From: Pseudomonadota bacterium
GTDB taxonomy: Bacteria; Pseudomonadota; Alphaproteobacteria; Sphingomonadales; Sphingomonadaceae
NCBI GenBank assembly: GCA_023458055.1
Contig: JAEXAW010000002.1
Coordinates: forward strand, 62,001-126,000
Length of the DNA stretch: 64,000 nt
Reading direction: 5' to 3'
Below, piece after piece: positions 16,315 through 24,608 of this stretch. Both the position numbers and the translations under genes were made by a program. How positions within the stretch are numbered: the first letter of the stretch is position 1; each line of letters starts with the position of its first letter. The notes below the pieces were generated by a model. That model was not told where the DNA came from. It was given only the letters and a program-made list of their open reading frames with translations, and made no database searches.

Positions 16315-19071
16315 TCAGAACTTGTAGGTAATACCCGCCATGAAGTTGCGACCATAATTCTGATAGTCGCGGATCTGGCGCGGATCGTTATTATAATAGG
16401 TCACAAACGGCTCGTTGGTGAGGTTCGACCCTTGCAGCAACACGCCCAGACCTTCGAGCGGGCCCGATTGGAAGGTGTAGCCAACCTGCGCGTCGACCAC
16501 CATTTCGCTCTTGGCCTGAATGAGGTCACGGCGAAGGCTCAGACCTGACACTTCCGCAAGGAACTTCGACCGGTAGCGGCCGGAAACGCGCGCCTGGAAG
16601 CCCGCCTTTTCGAAATAAGCCGTGCCATTGATCACCCAGCTGGAGAGACCGGGCATCGAAATCGGAGCGGCCCCGCCTTCGCGCACCCGGCTCTTGGTGT
16701 AGGATGCACTACCCAATACACCGAAACCATCAAGCGACGACGAGAGCGCGGCGAACGGCAGCGACATCGAGGCTTCGGCGCCATAGATGTGCCCGCCATT
16801 GCCGTTGACCCACTGTGACGCAATACCCTGACGGATTGCTACCGTACCGCCATCGGGAACGACGGCACTTGTAAAATCGGCCAGCGTGTTCTGACGATAA
16901 ATGTAGTTTTCGAGATATTTATAGAACCCGCCGACCGAGATATAGGCGCCCTTGCCCATATATTTTTCGAGGGCGAGGTCGACGGTATCGGCCATCAGCG
17001 GACGCAGCTTCGCGTTGCCGATTTCACCTGACCAAGGTGAATTAGCCGGATCAGTGCTGGCACGCAGAAGCGGGTTGAAGTTGATGCCGCCGCCGGGCTT
17101 CAACTGATCCATACGAGCACGCGCAAGCATGCGAGCCGCACCGAAACGCAGGAACGTGTCAGGCGCAAATTCGAACGAAAGGTTCATGCTCGGCAGAATT
17201 TCGGTATATTTCACCCCATCGGTAACCGGGCTGGAAACGGTGCGTGACAGGAGGTTCGTCGCCGCCCAGAAGCTCGATGCCGACTGATCGGTATGAACGA
17301 TTTGTACCCCAGCATTGCCCTTGATCGGCGTGCTGCCTTCGGACGAGAAATTCGCCTGGAGGAAACCGGTTAGAACCTTCTCACGAACAACATAATCGTT
17401 GAAGACACGACCCGGCGTCCAGCCGGCTTCATCGGTCAGATTATAGTTGCCGTCGTTATAATAGCGCCAGCTATCAAACGAAACCATGCCGGGGATGCCG
17501 ATGAAAGCCAGCGAAACGGGGTCATAGAGATAATCCGAAGGGACGGCAGTATTGGCCGGATAAGCCTTGCTGGTCAGAACAAAGCCACGATCATCAAGGC
17601 TCTTTTTACGATCCGAATAGTTGGCACCGATACGCACACTGCTGACCGGACCGTCAAATTCCTGCGTAGCTTGCAGACGGAGCGACTTCAATTCGTCCTT
17701 GATCGTGGGGGTGTTGACAAAACCATCCTGACACGCATCAGCCGTCTGACCGCAATTATTCCACCCTTGCGGATCGGTGATCACAAACAGGTTCGGATCG
17801 GCATAATTGAGCGAGGGATGCAGCATCATGCCATGGTCGGTCATTTCATAACCGAGCGCTGTTTCACGCGCGCCATTGCCGCCACCGCGACCGGTGCCGA
17901 GATAGACTTCCAGATTCTCTTCGGTTTTCTTGAGTTTCGACCAGCTAAGGTCTGCTTCAAGGGTCAGTCCATCATTGGGTTTCAACTGGTTGTTCCACCC
18001 AAACGCATAAATGTCGGCCTTCCGATGCACAACGTCGTTGCGCATGACCGCTTCCGTGCCAACCCAAGTGCCAGCCGTCACAAAACCATCGCTGGCCGTA
18101 AAGCCAGGCTGCAGAGTCGAATTGCCCCACGCCAGCGGGAATTCGATACCGCGCAAACGCTGGTCATCGTTGAAATGCGACCAATAGCCATCGATAGTCG
18201 AACGGAAGCTGTCGGAAGGCGCAAATTCGAGCACGCCCATAACCGCATCGCGCTTCAGTTCGTTCGATTTCACATAAGGTTTGGCGCCACCAATAACCTT
18301 ATTCGGCGCTGCAACTGCATTATCGCCGGGATAGCCCCAAGCGTTAAAGCGCTCTTCTGCCGTCGGCGACTGCATACGTGCATAACCGAGCGCCCAGCCG
18401 ATGGTGCCGTCCGCATTCTGGTCGATATAGGAAATATTGGCGCGATAGCCCTTGTTGGAAATATCGGGATTGAGCTTACCGAGATCATTGATCTCGAACC
18501 GCGCGCCAACTGCAATCGCGCGCTTGCCGAACGCCAGCGGACGCACCGTCTTCATGTCGATGGTGCCGCCGATGGCCTGACCGATGAGGCTCGCATCCGG
18601 GGTTTTGTAAACCAGCGCGCCGTTCAGCAATTCCGACGGATATTGGTCAAGTTCAACACCGCGGTTGTTATTGGCCGAAACCTGTTCGCGACCATTGAGC
18701 AACGTGGTGGTGAAATCGGGCGCGAGACCGCGGATCGAAACCACATTGGCGCGGCCATCGAGGCGCTGGGTCGCAAGACCAGGAAGACGCGACAAGGATT
18801 CCGCAATCGACAGATCGGGCAGCTTGCCGATATCTTCGGCCGACACCGCTTCGACAATCGAGGTGTTGTTCTTCTTCTGGTTGACGCTGTTCTGGATCGA
18901 GGCGCGGATGCCGGTCACGACAATCGCTTCGTCTTCACCGGCCGTAGTGGAATCCTGCGCCGCATCCTGTGCGAAGGCGGCAGTCGGAACGGCGAGAATC
19001 AGCGTAGCTGCAAGTGCCATGGCACTGCTGCCGACAGCAAGACGCACGCTTCCATGAGCAAATTTGGTCAT
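16315..19071 (-). CDS. TonB-dependent receptor of the starch/maltodextrin locus (MalA-like)
   Basis: 918-residue outer-membrane receptor predicted to import maltodextrins. The ATG at 19071 has GGGAGAGG 6 bases upstream and opens a signal peptide (MTKFAHGSVRLAVGSSAMAL to AFAQ). Next come a TonB-box-like string DEAIVVTGIRASI, the plug domain (SAEDIGKLPDLSIAESLSRL, VVSIRGLAPDFTTTLLNGRE, IGGTIDMKTVRPL) and the barrel, ending MAGITYKF. The layout matches the carbohydrate TBDRs of Caulobacter (MalA) and sphingomonads. It is the first gene of the locus, divergent from the LacI gene with two candidate operators between them, followed by hydrolases. The substrate follows from the neighbours. Confidence 0.92.
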   Translation of the reverse strand: MTKFAHGSVRLAVGSSAMALAATLILAVPTAAFAQDAAQDSTTAGEDEAIVVTGIRASIQNSVNQKKNNTSIVEAVSAEDIGKLPDLSIAESLSRLPGLATQRLDGRANVVSIRGLAPDFTTTLLNGREQVSANNNRGVELDQYPSELLNGALVYKTPDASLIGQAIGGTIDMKTVRPLAFGKRAIAVGARFEINDLGKLNPDISNKGYRANISYIDQNADGTIGWALGYARMQSPTAEERFNAWGYPGDNAVAAPNKVIGGAKPYVKSNELKRDAVMGVLEFAPSDSFRSTIDGYWSHFNDDQRLRGIEFPLAWGNSTLQPGFTASDGFVTAGTWVGTEAVMRNDVVHRKADIYAFGWNNQLKPNDGLTLEADLSWSKLKKTEENLEVYLGTGRGGGNGARETALGYEMTDHGMMLHPSLNYADPNLFVITDPQGWNNCGQTADACQDGFVNTPTIKDELKSLRLQATQEFDGPVSSVRIGANYSDRKKSLDDRGFVLTSKAYPANTAVPSDYLYDPVSLAFIGIPGMVSFDSWRYYNDGNYNLTDEAGWTPGRVFNDYVVREKVLTGFLQANFSSEGSTPIKGNAGVQIVHTDQSASSFWAATNLLSRTVSSPVTDGVKYTEILPSMNLSFEFAPDTFLRFGAARMLARARMDQLKPGGGINFNPLLRASTDPANSPWSGEIGNAKLRPLMADTVDLALEKYMGKGAYISVGGFYKYLENYIYRQNTLADFTSAVVPDGGTVAIRQGIASQWVNGNGGHIYGAEASMSLPFAALSSSLDGFGVLGSASYTKSRVREGGAAPISMPGLSSWVINGTAYFEKAGFQARVSGRYRSKFLAEVSGLSLRRDLIQAKSEMVVDAQVGYTFQSGPLEGLGVLLQGSNLTNEPFVTYYNNDPRQIRDYQNYGRNFMAGITYKF

Positions 19072-19200
19072 CAAAAACCTCTCCCTGACAATTGTGTCCG
19101 ACTGACCCGACGGGCACCGAGTAACGATAATTGGCCCGCGAAGGCGGGTGTAGAAATTGCGATTTTCGGATATACGCGATGCGGTTCCCTTCCCAGCCTC

Positions 19201-19217
19201 CGACATACGTATGCGAG
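19201..19217. promoter_or_regulatory. Candidate LacI-family operator O1
   Basis: CGACATACGTATGCGAG contains the perfect 10-bp palindrome CATACGTATG (19204-19213), with the central CG that LacI-family proteins favour. It lies 130 bases upstream of the TonB receptor start and is nearly repeated at 19347-19361. The assignment to the adjacent regulator is inference. Confidence 0.55.
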
Positions 19218-19346
19218 TTGATGCGCCGCCGCCGCGCGGATTTTTCCGCCCCACTGTGACAATTTTGTTGCAAGCTTTTTTGCGGCTTTCCTGCTCGGAG
19301 CCCAGCATATGGACTTGGAAAATGGCGCGCAGCGGCCTAGAGCAAT

Positions 19347-19361
19347 GACATACGAATGCAG
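19347..19361. promoter_or_regulatory. Candidate LacI-family operator O2
   Basis: GACATACGAATGCAG shares GACATACG-ATGC with O1, differing at one of the central positions. It ends 21 bases before the LacI-family start codon, a position expected for autoregulation. Together O1 and O2 span the divergent promoter region. Confidence 0.5.
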
Positions 19362-19382
19362 CAGCCATGAAGGTTCCCGCGC

Positions 19383-20414
19383 ATGCCGAATGTGCAACGC
19401 AAGCCCACCTCTTTTGATATTGCCTACCTCGCGGGTGTATCCCAGCCGACGGTTTCGCGGGCGCTGAGAGGCAGCCCGACCGTCAGCGAGGAAACGAGGA
19501 AGCGCATCGAGGCAATCGCGCAGCAGCTCAACTATAAGGTCGACAAGAACGCGTCGAACCTGCGCTCGCAGCAATCGAACACGCTCGCGCTGCTCTTCTT
19601 TGAAGATCCGACGCCCGACGACAGCATGATCAACCCCTTCTTCCTCTCGATGTTGGGATCGATCACGCGAACCTGTGCGCGGCGGGGCTATGACCTCCTC
19701 ATTTCCTTCCAGCAATTATCGTCCAACTGGCATGTTGATTATGAAGACAGCCGCAAGGCGGACGGCGTAATCTTGCTCGGCTATGGCGATTATGAAGCCT
19801 ATCAGGCGCGGCTCGATCAACTGGTGGCGCAAGGCACCCATTTTGTCCGCTGGGGCGATGCTGGTGTCGGCCCGCTCGGCTGTACGCTTGGCTGCGACAA
19901 TCATCGCGGCGGGCTTGAAATCACCCGCCATCTGATCGCGCAGGGGCGCAAGCACATCGCCTTCATCGGGGAAGCCAACAGCCATTACCCCGAATTTTTT
20001 GATCGTTATAAAGGCTATGCCGATGCGCTTGCAGAAGCGGGCATGCTCGTTGATCCGCAATTACAGGTCGGCGGTCTCAATGGCGTCGATGAAGGCTATG
20101 CCGCGGTAAAGGCGTTGCGCGAACGCGGCGTGCGGTTCGATGCGATTTTTGCAGCGTCGGATACCATCGCCATGGGAGTTTTGCGCGCGTTACAGGAGGC
20201 GGGGCTTTCGGTCCCGGCGGACGTTGCGCTGGCGGGGTTCGATGATATTCAATCTGCGCAGCTCACCAATCCGCCGCTTACCACCTTCCGCCAGAATGCA
20301 GGGCAGGCCGGCGAAATGCTGGTCGATATGCTGGTGCGCCGGATCAAGCATGAGACAGTGGAAAACCAGATGCTGCCGGGCGAGTTGATTGTGCGAAAAT
20401 CGAGCGGCGGCTGA
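19383..20414 (+). CDS. LacI family transcriptional regulator of the starch locus
   Basis: 343-residue repressor-type regulator. The N terminus is a LacI helix-turn-helix: SFDIAYLAGVSQPTVSRALR followed by hinge residues ending in NLRSQQSNTLALLF. The rest is a periplasmic-binding-protein-like effector domain with ADGVILLGYG, RKHIAFIGE, DAIFAASDTIAMGVLRAL and AGFDDIQSAQL, typical of sugar-responsive members. GAAGG lies 9 bases before the ATG. It is divergent from the TonB receptor of the starch operon, and two near-identical palindromes sit in the shared region, so it very probably controls that operon and itself. The inducer is likely maltose or a maltodextrin, by analogy with Caulobacter. Confidence 0.93.
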   Translation: MPNVQRKPTSFDIAYLAGVSQPTVSRALRGSPTVSEETRKRIEAIAQQLNYKVDKNASNLRSQQSNTLALLFFEDPTPDDSMINPFFLSMLGSITRTCARRGYDLLISFQQLSSNWHVDYEDSRKADGVILLGYGDYEAYQARLDQLVAQGTHFVRWGDAGVGPLGCTLGCDNHRGGLEITRHLIAQGRKHIAFIGEANSHYPEFFDRYKGYADALAEAGMLVDPQLQVGGLNGVDEGYAAVKALRERGVRFDAIFAASDTIAMGVLRALQEAGLSVPADVALAGFDDIQSAQLTNPPLTTFRQNAGQAGEMLVDMLVRRIKHETVENQMLPGELIVRKSSGG

Positions 20415-20440
20415 GGTCGCTCGCGTCCATCCGTTTATAC

Positions 20441-20863
20441 TTACGCGGCCGCGAGAAACGCGGTCGGCTTGCGCACCAGATCGGCGAGCGTAAACTGGTC
20501 CAGATGCTTCATAAAGGCTTCGACGCCGCCCGCTAGCGCATGCTTCAGGCCACAACTTGGTGTCGCGCGACAATTATTGGTGCCGGGGTCAAAACATTCG
20601 ACAAATTGGTCAACCCCCTCGAGGCGCCGCGCCACCCTTCCAAGGTTGATGGCGGCTGCCGGATGAGCGAGCATCAATCCGCCACCCCTCCCTCGCGTGC
20701 TCTTGATAAACCCTTCGGTGGACAGGCGCTGCGCCACTTTCATCAGATGGTTTTTCGAAATGTCATAGTGCGCGGCAATCTCTTCGATGCGGTACTGGCC
20801 GTCATTAACGGCAAGATACATTAGCACGCGCAAGGCATAATCGGTCTGGACGGTCAAACGCAT
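20441..20863 (-). CDS. nsrR: Rrf2 family regulator, NsrR-like nitric-oxide sensor
   Basis: 140-residue iron-sulfur repressor. The start MRLTVQTDYALRVLMYLA is the standard Rrf2 opening; no good ribosome site precedes it, and an ATG 18 bases upstream (20881) is possible. The winged-helix region has YDISKNHLMKVAQRL and TRGRGGGLMLA. Three cysteines in ECFDPGTNNCRATPSCGLK match the cluster-binding loop of NsrR, and the tail DQFTLADLV also matches that family closely. NsrR loses repression when NO destroys its 2Fe-2S cluster. The divergent haemoglobin gene and a near-consensus NsrR site between the two genes support the name. Confidence 0.88.
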   Translation of the reverse strand: MRLTVQTDYALRVLMYLAVNDGQYRIEEIAAHYDISKNHLMKVAQRLSTEGFIKSTRGRGGGLMLAHPAAAINLGRVARRLEGVDQFVECFDPGTNNCRATPSCGLKHALAGGVEAFMKHLDQFTLADLVRKPTAFLAAA

Positions 20864-20908
20864 AAAATAAGTATATGACATATTGCTTTTCTCGACAAGC
20901 GGGTCCAT

Positions 20909-20931
20909 ATAATGCATATTAAATACATCTT
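20909..20931. promoter_or_regulatory. NsrR operator
   Basis: An 11-1-11 inverted repeat whose right half AAATACATCTT equals the known NsrR half-site and whose left half ATAATGCATAT is close to AAGATGCATTT. It lies 13 bases upstream of the truncated haemoglobin start and 45 bases upstream of the regulator start, so it could repress both directions. The consensus is established for E. coli and other proteobacteria; use here is inference. Confidence 0.75.
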
Positions 20932-20944
20932 TAAGAGGTGAAGC

Positions 20945-21391
20945 ATGACCCCGACCCGTGACTATGTTGCTGAAGCCCGCTTCAAAAAGGCGGCGGTTGC
21001 AGAGTCGCTGGCCATCGACGAAGGGTTAATTTCTGATCTCGTAGAAACCTTTTACACCCGCATCCGTGAGCATGAGTTGCTGGGGCCCATCTTTGATCGC
21101 CATATCGCGAGTTGGCCGCCGCATCTTGCGCGAATGAAGGATTTCTGGAGTTCGATCGCACTCGAATCCGGCCGCTTCCGGGGTAATCCGATGCTCAAGC
21201 ATATCGCCATTCCGGGGATTGATCGCGCGCATTTCAGCGCTTGGCTGACATTATGGGACGAAGTGCTGGCGGACGTCTGTCCCAGTTCCGAGACCGCCGC
21301 CTTCTTCGCTGATCGCGCCGGGCGCATCAGCGAAAGCCTGCAACTCGGCATCGCTTACCATCGTGACGGCATGCCCCGCCGCCCAGCTTAA
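20945..21391 (+). CDS. Group III truncated haemoglobin
   Basis: 148-residue 2-on-2 globin of group III (Ctb-like). Visible features are LVETFYTRIREHELLGPIF in the B/C region, WPPHLARMKDFWSSIALES, and the proximal-His region GNPMLKHIAIPGIDRAHFSA followed by WLTLWDEV. Such globins bind O2 and NO and are induced by nitrosative stress in several bacteria. The ribosome site AGAGGTG is close to the ATG. An NsrR-type operator sits right upstream and an NsrR-like gene is divergent, so NO-induced expression is likely. It begins a run of three tightly spaced genes. Confidence 0.93.
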   Translation: MTPTRDYVAEARFKKAAVAESLAIDEGLISDLVETFYTRIREHELLGPIFDRHIASWPPHLARMKDFWSSIALESGRFRGNPMLKHIAIPGIDRAHFSAWLTLWDEVLADVCPSSETAAFFADRAGRISESLQLGIAYHRDGMPRRPA

Positions 21392-21400
21392 GGAGATTAG

Positions 21401-21880
21401 ATGATGTTGCTGGAAGAAACCCATGTCGCTGCCCAAAGCGGGGCCGTCGCCCATAGCCCGGATGCTGCGCCACGCGCGCTCAACCTCCCGCGCCTGGCAG
21501 AAGAGCTTATACCAGACGCTGTAACCGAACGCCGCCCGTCGCACGAGGTGCGGACATTCGAACTGCCCGGTTCGATCTGGGCCGGAATGGCCGCCGCTTA
21601 TGCGATCTTCTTCGGCGGTATCACGCTGGCCACCGGCCATGATGGCTTTACCTTGTTCATGCTGGTGATTGCCGGGCTTTATATTGTGATGTTTTTCGGG
21701 ACGACGGTCGCGCTGAACGCGATTGACGCGCACAACCGTCCCAGCGCGCCAACCGAAATTTATGAAACCTGGTCGGGTCCGCTTAATTATCGATCTGCCG
21801 CGGCCCAGGTTTTGACGGTGCCGTTATGCTTTGCCCTGTTCGGCATTGCCATCGTCATCATCCGCGCGGTGATCTTGTGA
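21401..21880 (+). CDS. Unrecognised membrane protein in the NsrR cassette
   Basis: 159 residues; I do not recognise the family. A soluble N-terminal part of about 55 residues precedes three hydrophobic segments: SIWAGMAAAYAIFFGGITLA (about 58-77), FTLFMLVIAGLYIVMFFGTT (about 84-103), and a last helix from about 132 to the C terminus. Between helices 2 and 3 lies a polar stretch with DAHNRPSAPTEIYETWSGPL. It starts 9 bases after the haemoglobin stop and overlaps the next gene by 4 bases, so it is cotranscribed and probably part of the NO response. A role as an NO-related redox or transport partner is only a guess. Confidence 0.8.
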   Translation: MMLLEETHVAAQSGAVAHSPDAAPRALNLPRLAEELIPDAVTERRPSHEVRTFELPGSIWAGMAAAYAIFFGGITLATGHDGFTLFMLVIAGLYIVMFFGTTVALNAIDAHNRPSAPTEIYETWSGPLNYRSAAAQVLTVPLCFALFGIAIVIIRAVIL

Positions 21881-22230
21881 GTAACGATGCCACCAGTTCC
21901 CCCCAACAGGGGCAGGATCGGGCGGTAGGGGCCTCTCTCCCTAACGGACCCTACCGCTCGACTCCTGAATTTGATCAGACGACCTTGCCGCTCGCACTCC
22001 AGCGCACGCATAACACCAAGACGGGCGTCTGGGGTCGGCTTTGCATTCTCGATGGCGCGGTGCGCTTTATCGATGAGGCAGCGGGCAGTGCCGCCTATGA
22101 TCTCGTCGCAGGCGAAACCCACCCCATCAGGCCGCTAGCCGACCATCATCTCGAACTGACCGGCCCGGTGCGGCTGCGCGTCGATTTTTACGATTATGAT
22201 CCGGACGCCAGTCTGGAGGCTGGTGAGTGA
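21877..22230 (+). CDS. DUF1971 (YeaR/TehB-like) domain protein
   Basis: 117-residue single-domain protein of the DUF1971 family, a small beta-barrel fold. Family strings: GPYRSTPEFDQTTLPLALQR, HNTKTGVWGRLCILDGAVRF and PVRLRVDFYDYD. The start is the GTG at 21877, which overlaps the previous stop (GTGA). In E. coli the related yeaR is induced by nitrate/nitrite and repressed by NsrR, so finding it as the last gene behind an NsrR site and a haemoglobin fits an NO/nitrite response. Molecular function is not known for the family. Confidence 0.85.
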   Translation: MSNDATSSPQQGQDRAVGASLPNGPYRSTPEFDQTTLPLALQRTHNTKTGVWGRLCILDGAVRFIDEAAGSAAYDLVAGETHPIRPLADHHLELTGPVRLRVDFYDYDPDASLEAGE

Positions 22231-22236
22231 GCCGGA

Positions 22237-22647
22237 CTACCCCTCCCCTGCCATATCCATGATCGCGGCCCATTCGCCGTCCGATACTGGCACGACCGAC
22301 AGTCGGCCCTGACGCAGCATTACGAAATCCTTTAGACGGGGGTCGGCCTTCATCTGGGTGAGTGTAACCGGCTGTTTGAGCTTGCGCTTGGGTTTGACCT
22401 TGACCGTCCACCATTTGCCGTCCTCGGCCGTCGGATCGCGGAACGGTTCACTGGATACTTCCATGATGCCCACGGCCTCCAGCCCTTGGCGGCTGTGATA
22501 GAACAGCACCTCGTCGCCCGGCTTCATCTCCGAAAGGTTACGCGAGGCGGTGTGGTTGCGCACGCCCTCCCACATATCCTCCCCCTTGGCGACCAGATGG
22601 TCCCAGCCATAGCAATCCGGTTCGCTCTTCATCAGCCAGTGGCGCAT
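22237..22647 (-). CDS. EVE domain-containing protein
   Basis: 136-residue PUA-like EVE domain protein. The N terminus MRHWLMKSEPDCYGWD, then WEGVRNHTASRNLSEMKPGD and VLFYHS, are hallmark strings; the C-terminal part has VKVKPKRKL and LRQGRLSVVPV. EVE domains bind modified bases in RNA or DNA; the standalone bacterial version has no settled role. It is convergent with the DUF1971 gene (6 bases between stops). No restriction or modification gene is nearby, so a housekeeping role is more likely than defence. Confidence 0.92.
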   Translation of the reverse strand: MRHWLMKSEPDCYGWDHLVAKGEDMWEGVRNHTASRNLSEMKPGDEVLFYHSRQGLEAVGIMEVSSEPFRDPTAEDGKWWTVKVKPKRKLKQPVTLTQMKADPRLKDFVMLRQGRLSVVPVSDGEWAAIMDMAGEG

Positions 22648-22750
22648 CAGCCCTGCCTCCTTTGATCTTCGTCATTTTCTCTACCCTTCAATCGGACGAA
22701 AGGCTAAACAGTCTTCATAACGACCAAGTTTCAGAAAGTAGAGATTGATA

Positions 22751-23680
22751 ATGCCGAATGCGGTTCCCCTGATTTCCATGGCGCAAGACGAGGCCTCGTT
22801 CGCGCAAGCTTTTGGCGATAGCTTCCGGCGCTATGGCTTTGCCATGGTCAAGGATCATGGCCTCGACCCGGTGCTGGTTGAACAGGCTTGGACGACGGCG
22901 AAGGAATATTTTGCGCAAAGCGCCGAAGAAAAGCTGAAGCATGATGCGAGTGCCATCGGCGGCGCGCGCGGCTACACCGCTTATGGCAAGGAAATTGCCA
23001 AGGATGCGAAATATGTCGACCAGAAGGAATTCTGGCATGTCGGACGCGATCTGCCGGATGACCATCCGCTGAAAGCCTCGACGCCGGGCAATGTTTGGCC
23101 CGAGCGTCCCGTCGAATTTCGGGAAATATTCTCCAAACTTTATGCCGATTTCGATCAGGTCGGCGCAAAATTACTGCGCGCGATCGCCATCTATCTTGAG
23201 CTTGACCCCGATTATTTCGAACGCTCAAGCCGCGAGGGCAACAGCGTGCTGCGCCTGCTCCATTATCCGCCGGTCGATGAAAGCGCTCCAGGCATCCGCG
23301 CCGAAGCGCATGGCGACATCAACCTTATCACCATGCTGTTGGGCGCCGAAGAAGCGGGTCTCGAAATTCTCGACAAGGATGGGAGCTGGCTTCCCGTTTC
23401 GCCGCCACCGGGCGGCCTTGCGATCAATGTCGGCGACATGCTCGAGCGCATGACCAACAACCGCCTGCCCTCGACCATCCACCGCGTTCGCAACCCGGAC
23501 GAAGGCCGCAAGGGTCATGCGCGCTACTCAATGCCCTTCTTCATGCACCTGCCGAGCGATTTCCCGATCCAAACGCTGGAAGGGTGTGTCGATGCCGAGC
23601 ATCCGAACCTTTACCCCGAGCCGTTGCTGGCGGATGATTTCCTGCAACAGCGGTTGCGGGAGATCGGGTTGAAGAAATAG
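22751..23680 (+). CDS. Isopenicillin N synthase-like 2-oxoglutarate/Fe(II) oxygenase
   Basis: 309-residue non-haem iron oxygenase of the isopenicillin N synthase family. The N-terminal DIOX_N region has RYGFAMVKDHGLD; the core has the iron triad in AEAHGDINLITMLL (H-x-D) and STIHRVRNP (distal His), and the 2-oxoglutarate pair R-x-S in HARYSMPFF. The ATG at 22751 is preferred over the TTG two codons upstream. It stands alone, divergent from the EVE gene, and is followed by a repeat. The family covers many substrates and none can be chosen from sequence. Confidence 0.92.
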   Translation: MPNAVPLISMAQDEASFAQAFGDSFRRYGFAMVKDHGLDPVLVEQAWTTAKEYFAQSAEEKLKHDASAIGGARGYTAYGKEIAKDAKYVDQKEFWHVGRDLPDDHPLKASTPGNVWPERPVEFREIFSKLYADFDQVGAKLLRAIAIYLELDPDYFERSSREGNSVLRLLHYPPVDESAPGIRAEAHGDINLITMLLGAEEAGLEILDKDGSWLPVSPPPGGLAINVGDMLERMTNNRLPSTIHRVRNPDEGRKGHARYSMPFFMHLPSDFPIQTLEGCVDAEHPNLYPEPLLADDFLQQRLREIGLKK

Positions 23681-23683
23681 CAA

Positions 23684-23842
23684 ATTCCTCCCCAGCACGG
23701 GGAAGGGGACCGCACGACTGAGCAAAGCCAAGGAGATGTGGTGGTGGGGGTGCGAGGTTTACCCATTCACTCCTGTTTAAACTGTGGGCCCCCTCCACCA
23801 TTTGCAAGCAAATGGTCCCCCTCCCCGTCCCGGGGAGGAACT
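23684..23842. repeat. Long imperfect inverted repeat (sphingomonad-type intergenic repeat)
   Basis: The only content between two convergent genes. Arms are near 23684-23712 (TTCCTCCCCAGCACGGGGAA, then GGGGACC) and 23813-23842 (GGTCCCCCTCCCCGTCCCGG, then GGAGGAACT), with inner G-rich and C-rich tracts that can also pair, and a small palindrome TTTGCAAGCAAA. This kind of C-rich hairpin recurs between genes in sphingomonads. It may act as a bidirectional terminator or mRNA stabiliser. Confidence 0.65.
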
Positions 23843-23846
23843 GGTG

Positions 23847-24608
23847 CTACCGCTCCATAAACACAAAATCGCGTCGATACGCCGTTAAATGCGCGCCGCC
23901 ATCAACGAAGATGGTCTGGCCGCTAGTCGCCTCGGCACCCGCCAGATAAGCGACAGCGTCTGCGATTTGCGCGGGCGTGGGCAGCACCCCAAGCGGCATA
24001 TCGCCCGCCAGTCGCTCCATCTGCCCCGCCGTAAAATCATCGGTCGGCAAGGTCATCCCCGGCGCAACAGCGTTGACCCGCGCCCGCGGACCGAATGCGA
24101 CGGCCAAGGTGCGGGTCGCCTGCCACAATGCCTGTTTCGACAGCGTATAGGCGGTTTGGTCGGCGGGCGGATTGAGCACACGCTGGTCAAGAATATTGAC
24201 GATAGCGGGCTTGCCCTCCCTATCCGCGCCCTCCACCACTGCTTTGGCCAACATCACCGGGGCGAGGCAGTTGACCTGCATATGCTCCGCGAGGCTCGAT
24301 GACGTCATGGCGTCCCATCCACCCTGTCCGAACAATGAAGCATTGTTGACGAGCAAATCCGGTGCCCGCCCGAACCGCGCGGCTACCTCAGGCACCAGCG
24401 CCTCAACCGCTTGCGGGTCGGCAAGGTCGGCAAGGAACAGCGCGTGATCGGCGCCCGTCTCCGTCAACGCGTCTGCCAGCACCGCATCGGGCTCGCCGTC
24501 GCTACGCCCATGCAGCGCCAGCACATAATCTTCGCGCGCCAGCCGCGCTGCGATCGCCGCGCCGACCCGATGCAGGCCGCCAGTGACCAGCGCCAGCTTC
24601 ATCGTCAC
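23847..24608 (-). CDS. SDR family oxidoreductase, FolM/pteridine-reductase-like
   Basis: 253-residue short-chain dehydrogenase. The cofactor loop is TGGLHRVGAAIA, the T-G-x3-R-x-G form typical of pteridine reductases (PTR1, FolM) rather than the classical G-x3-G-x-G form. Other marks: LLVNNASLF, catalytic Tyr and Lys in AYTLSKQALW, and VNAVAPGMTLP. It starts at a GTG overlapping the folB stop by 4 bases (ATG two codons on is an alternative). Cotranscription with dihydroneopterin aldolase supports a role in reduced pterin metabolism, such as dihydromonapterin or dihydrofolate reduction. Confidence 0.85.
   Translation of the reverse strand: MTMKLALVTGGLHRVGAAIAARLAREDYVLALHGRSDGEPDAVLADALTETGADHALFLADLADPQAVEALVPEVAARFGRAPDLLVNNASLFGQGGWDAMTSSSLAEHMQVNCLAPVMLAKAVVEGADREGKPAIVNILDQRVLNPPADQTAYTLSKQALWQATRTLAVAFGPRARVNAVAPGMTLPTDDFTAGQMERLAGDMPLGVLPTPAQIADAVAYLAGAEATSGQTIFVDGGAHLTAYRRDFVFMER

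Noticed and set aside
17671..19221. 516-codon open frame antisense to the TonB receptor
   Set aside because: Shadow frame; the receptor has signal peptide, plug and barrel on the minus strand.
22237..22647. EVE protein as part of a defence system
   Set aside because: No restriction, methylase or nuclease gene is nearby; neighbours are metabolic.
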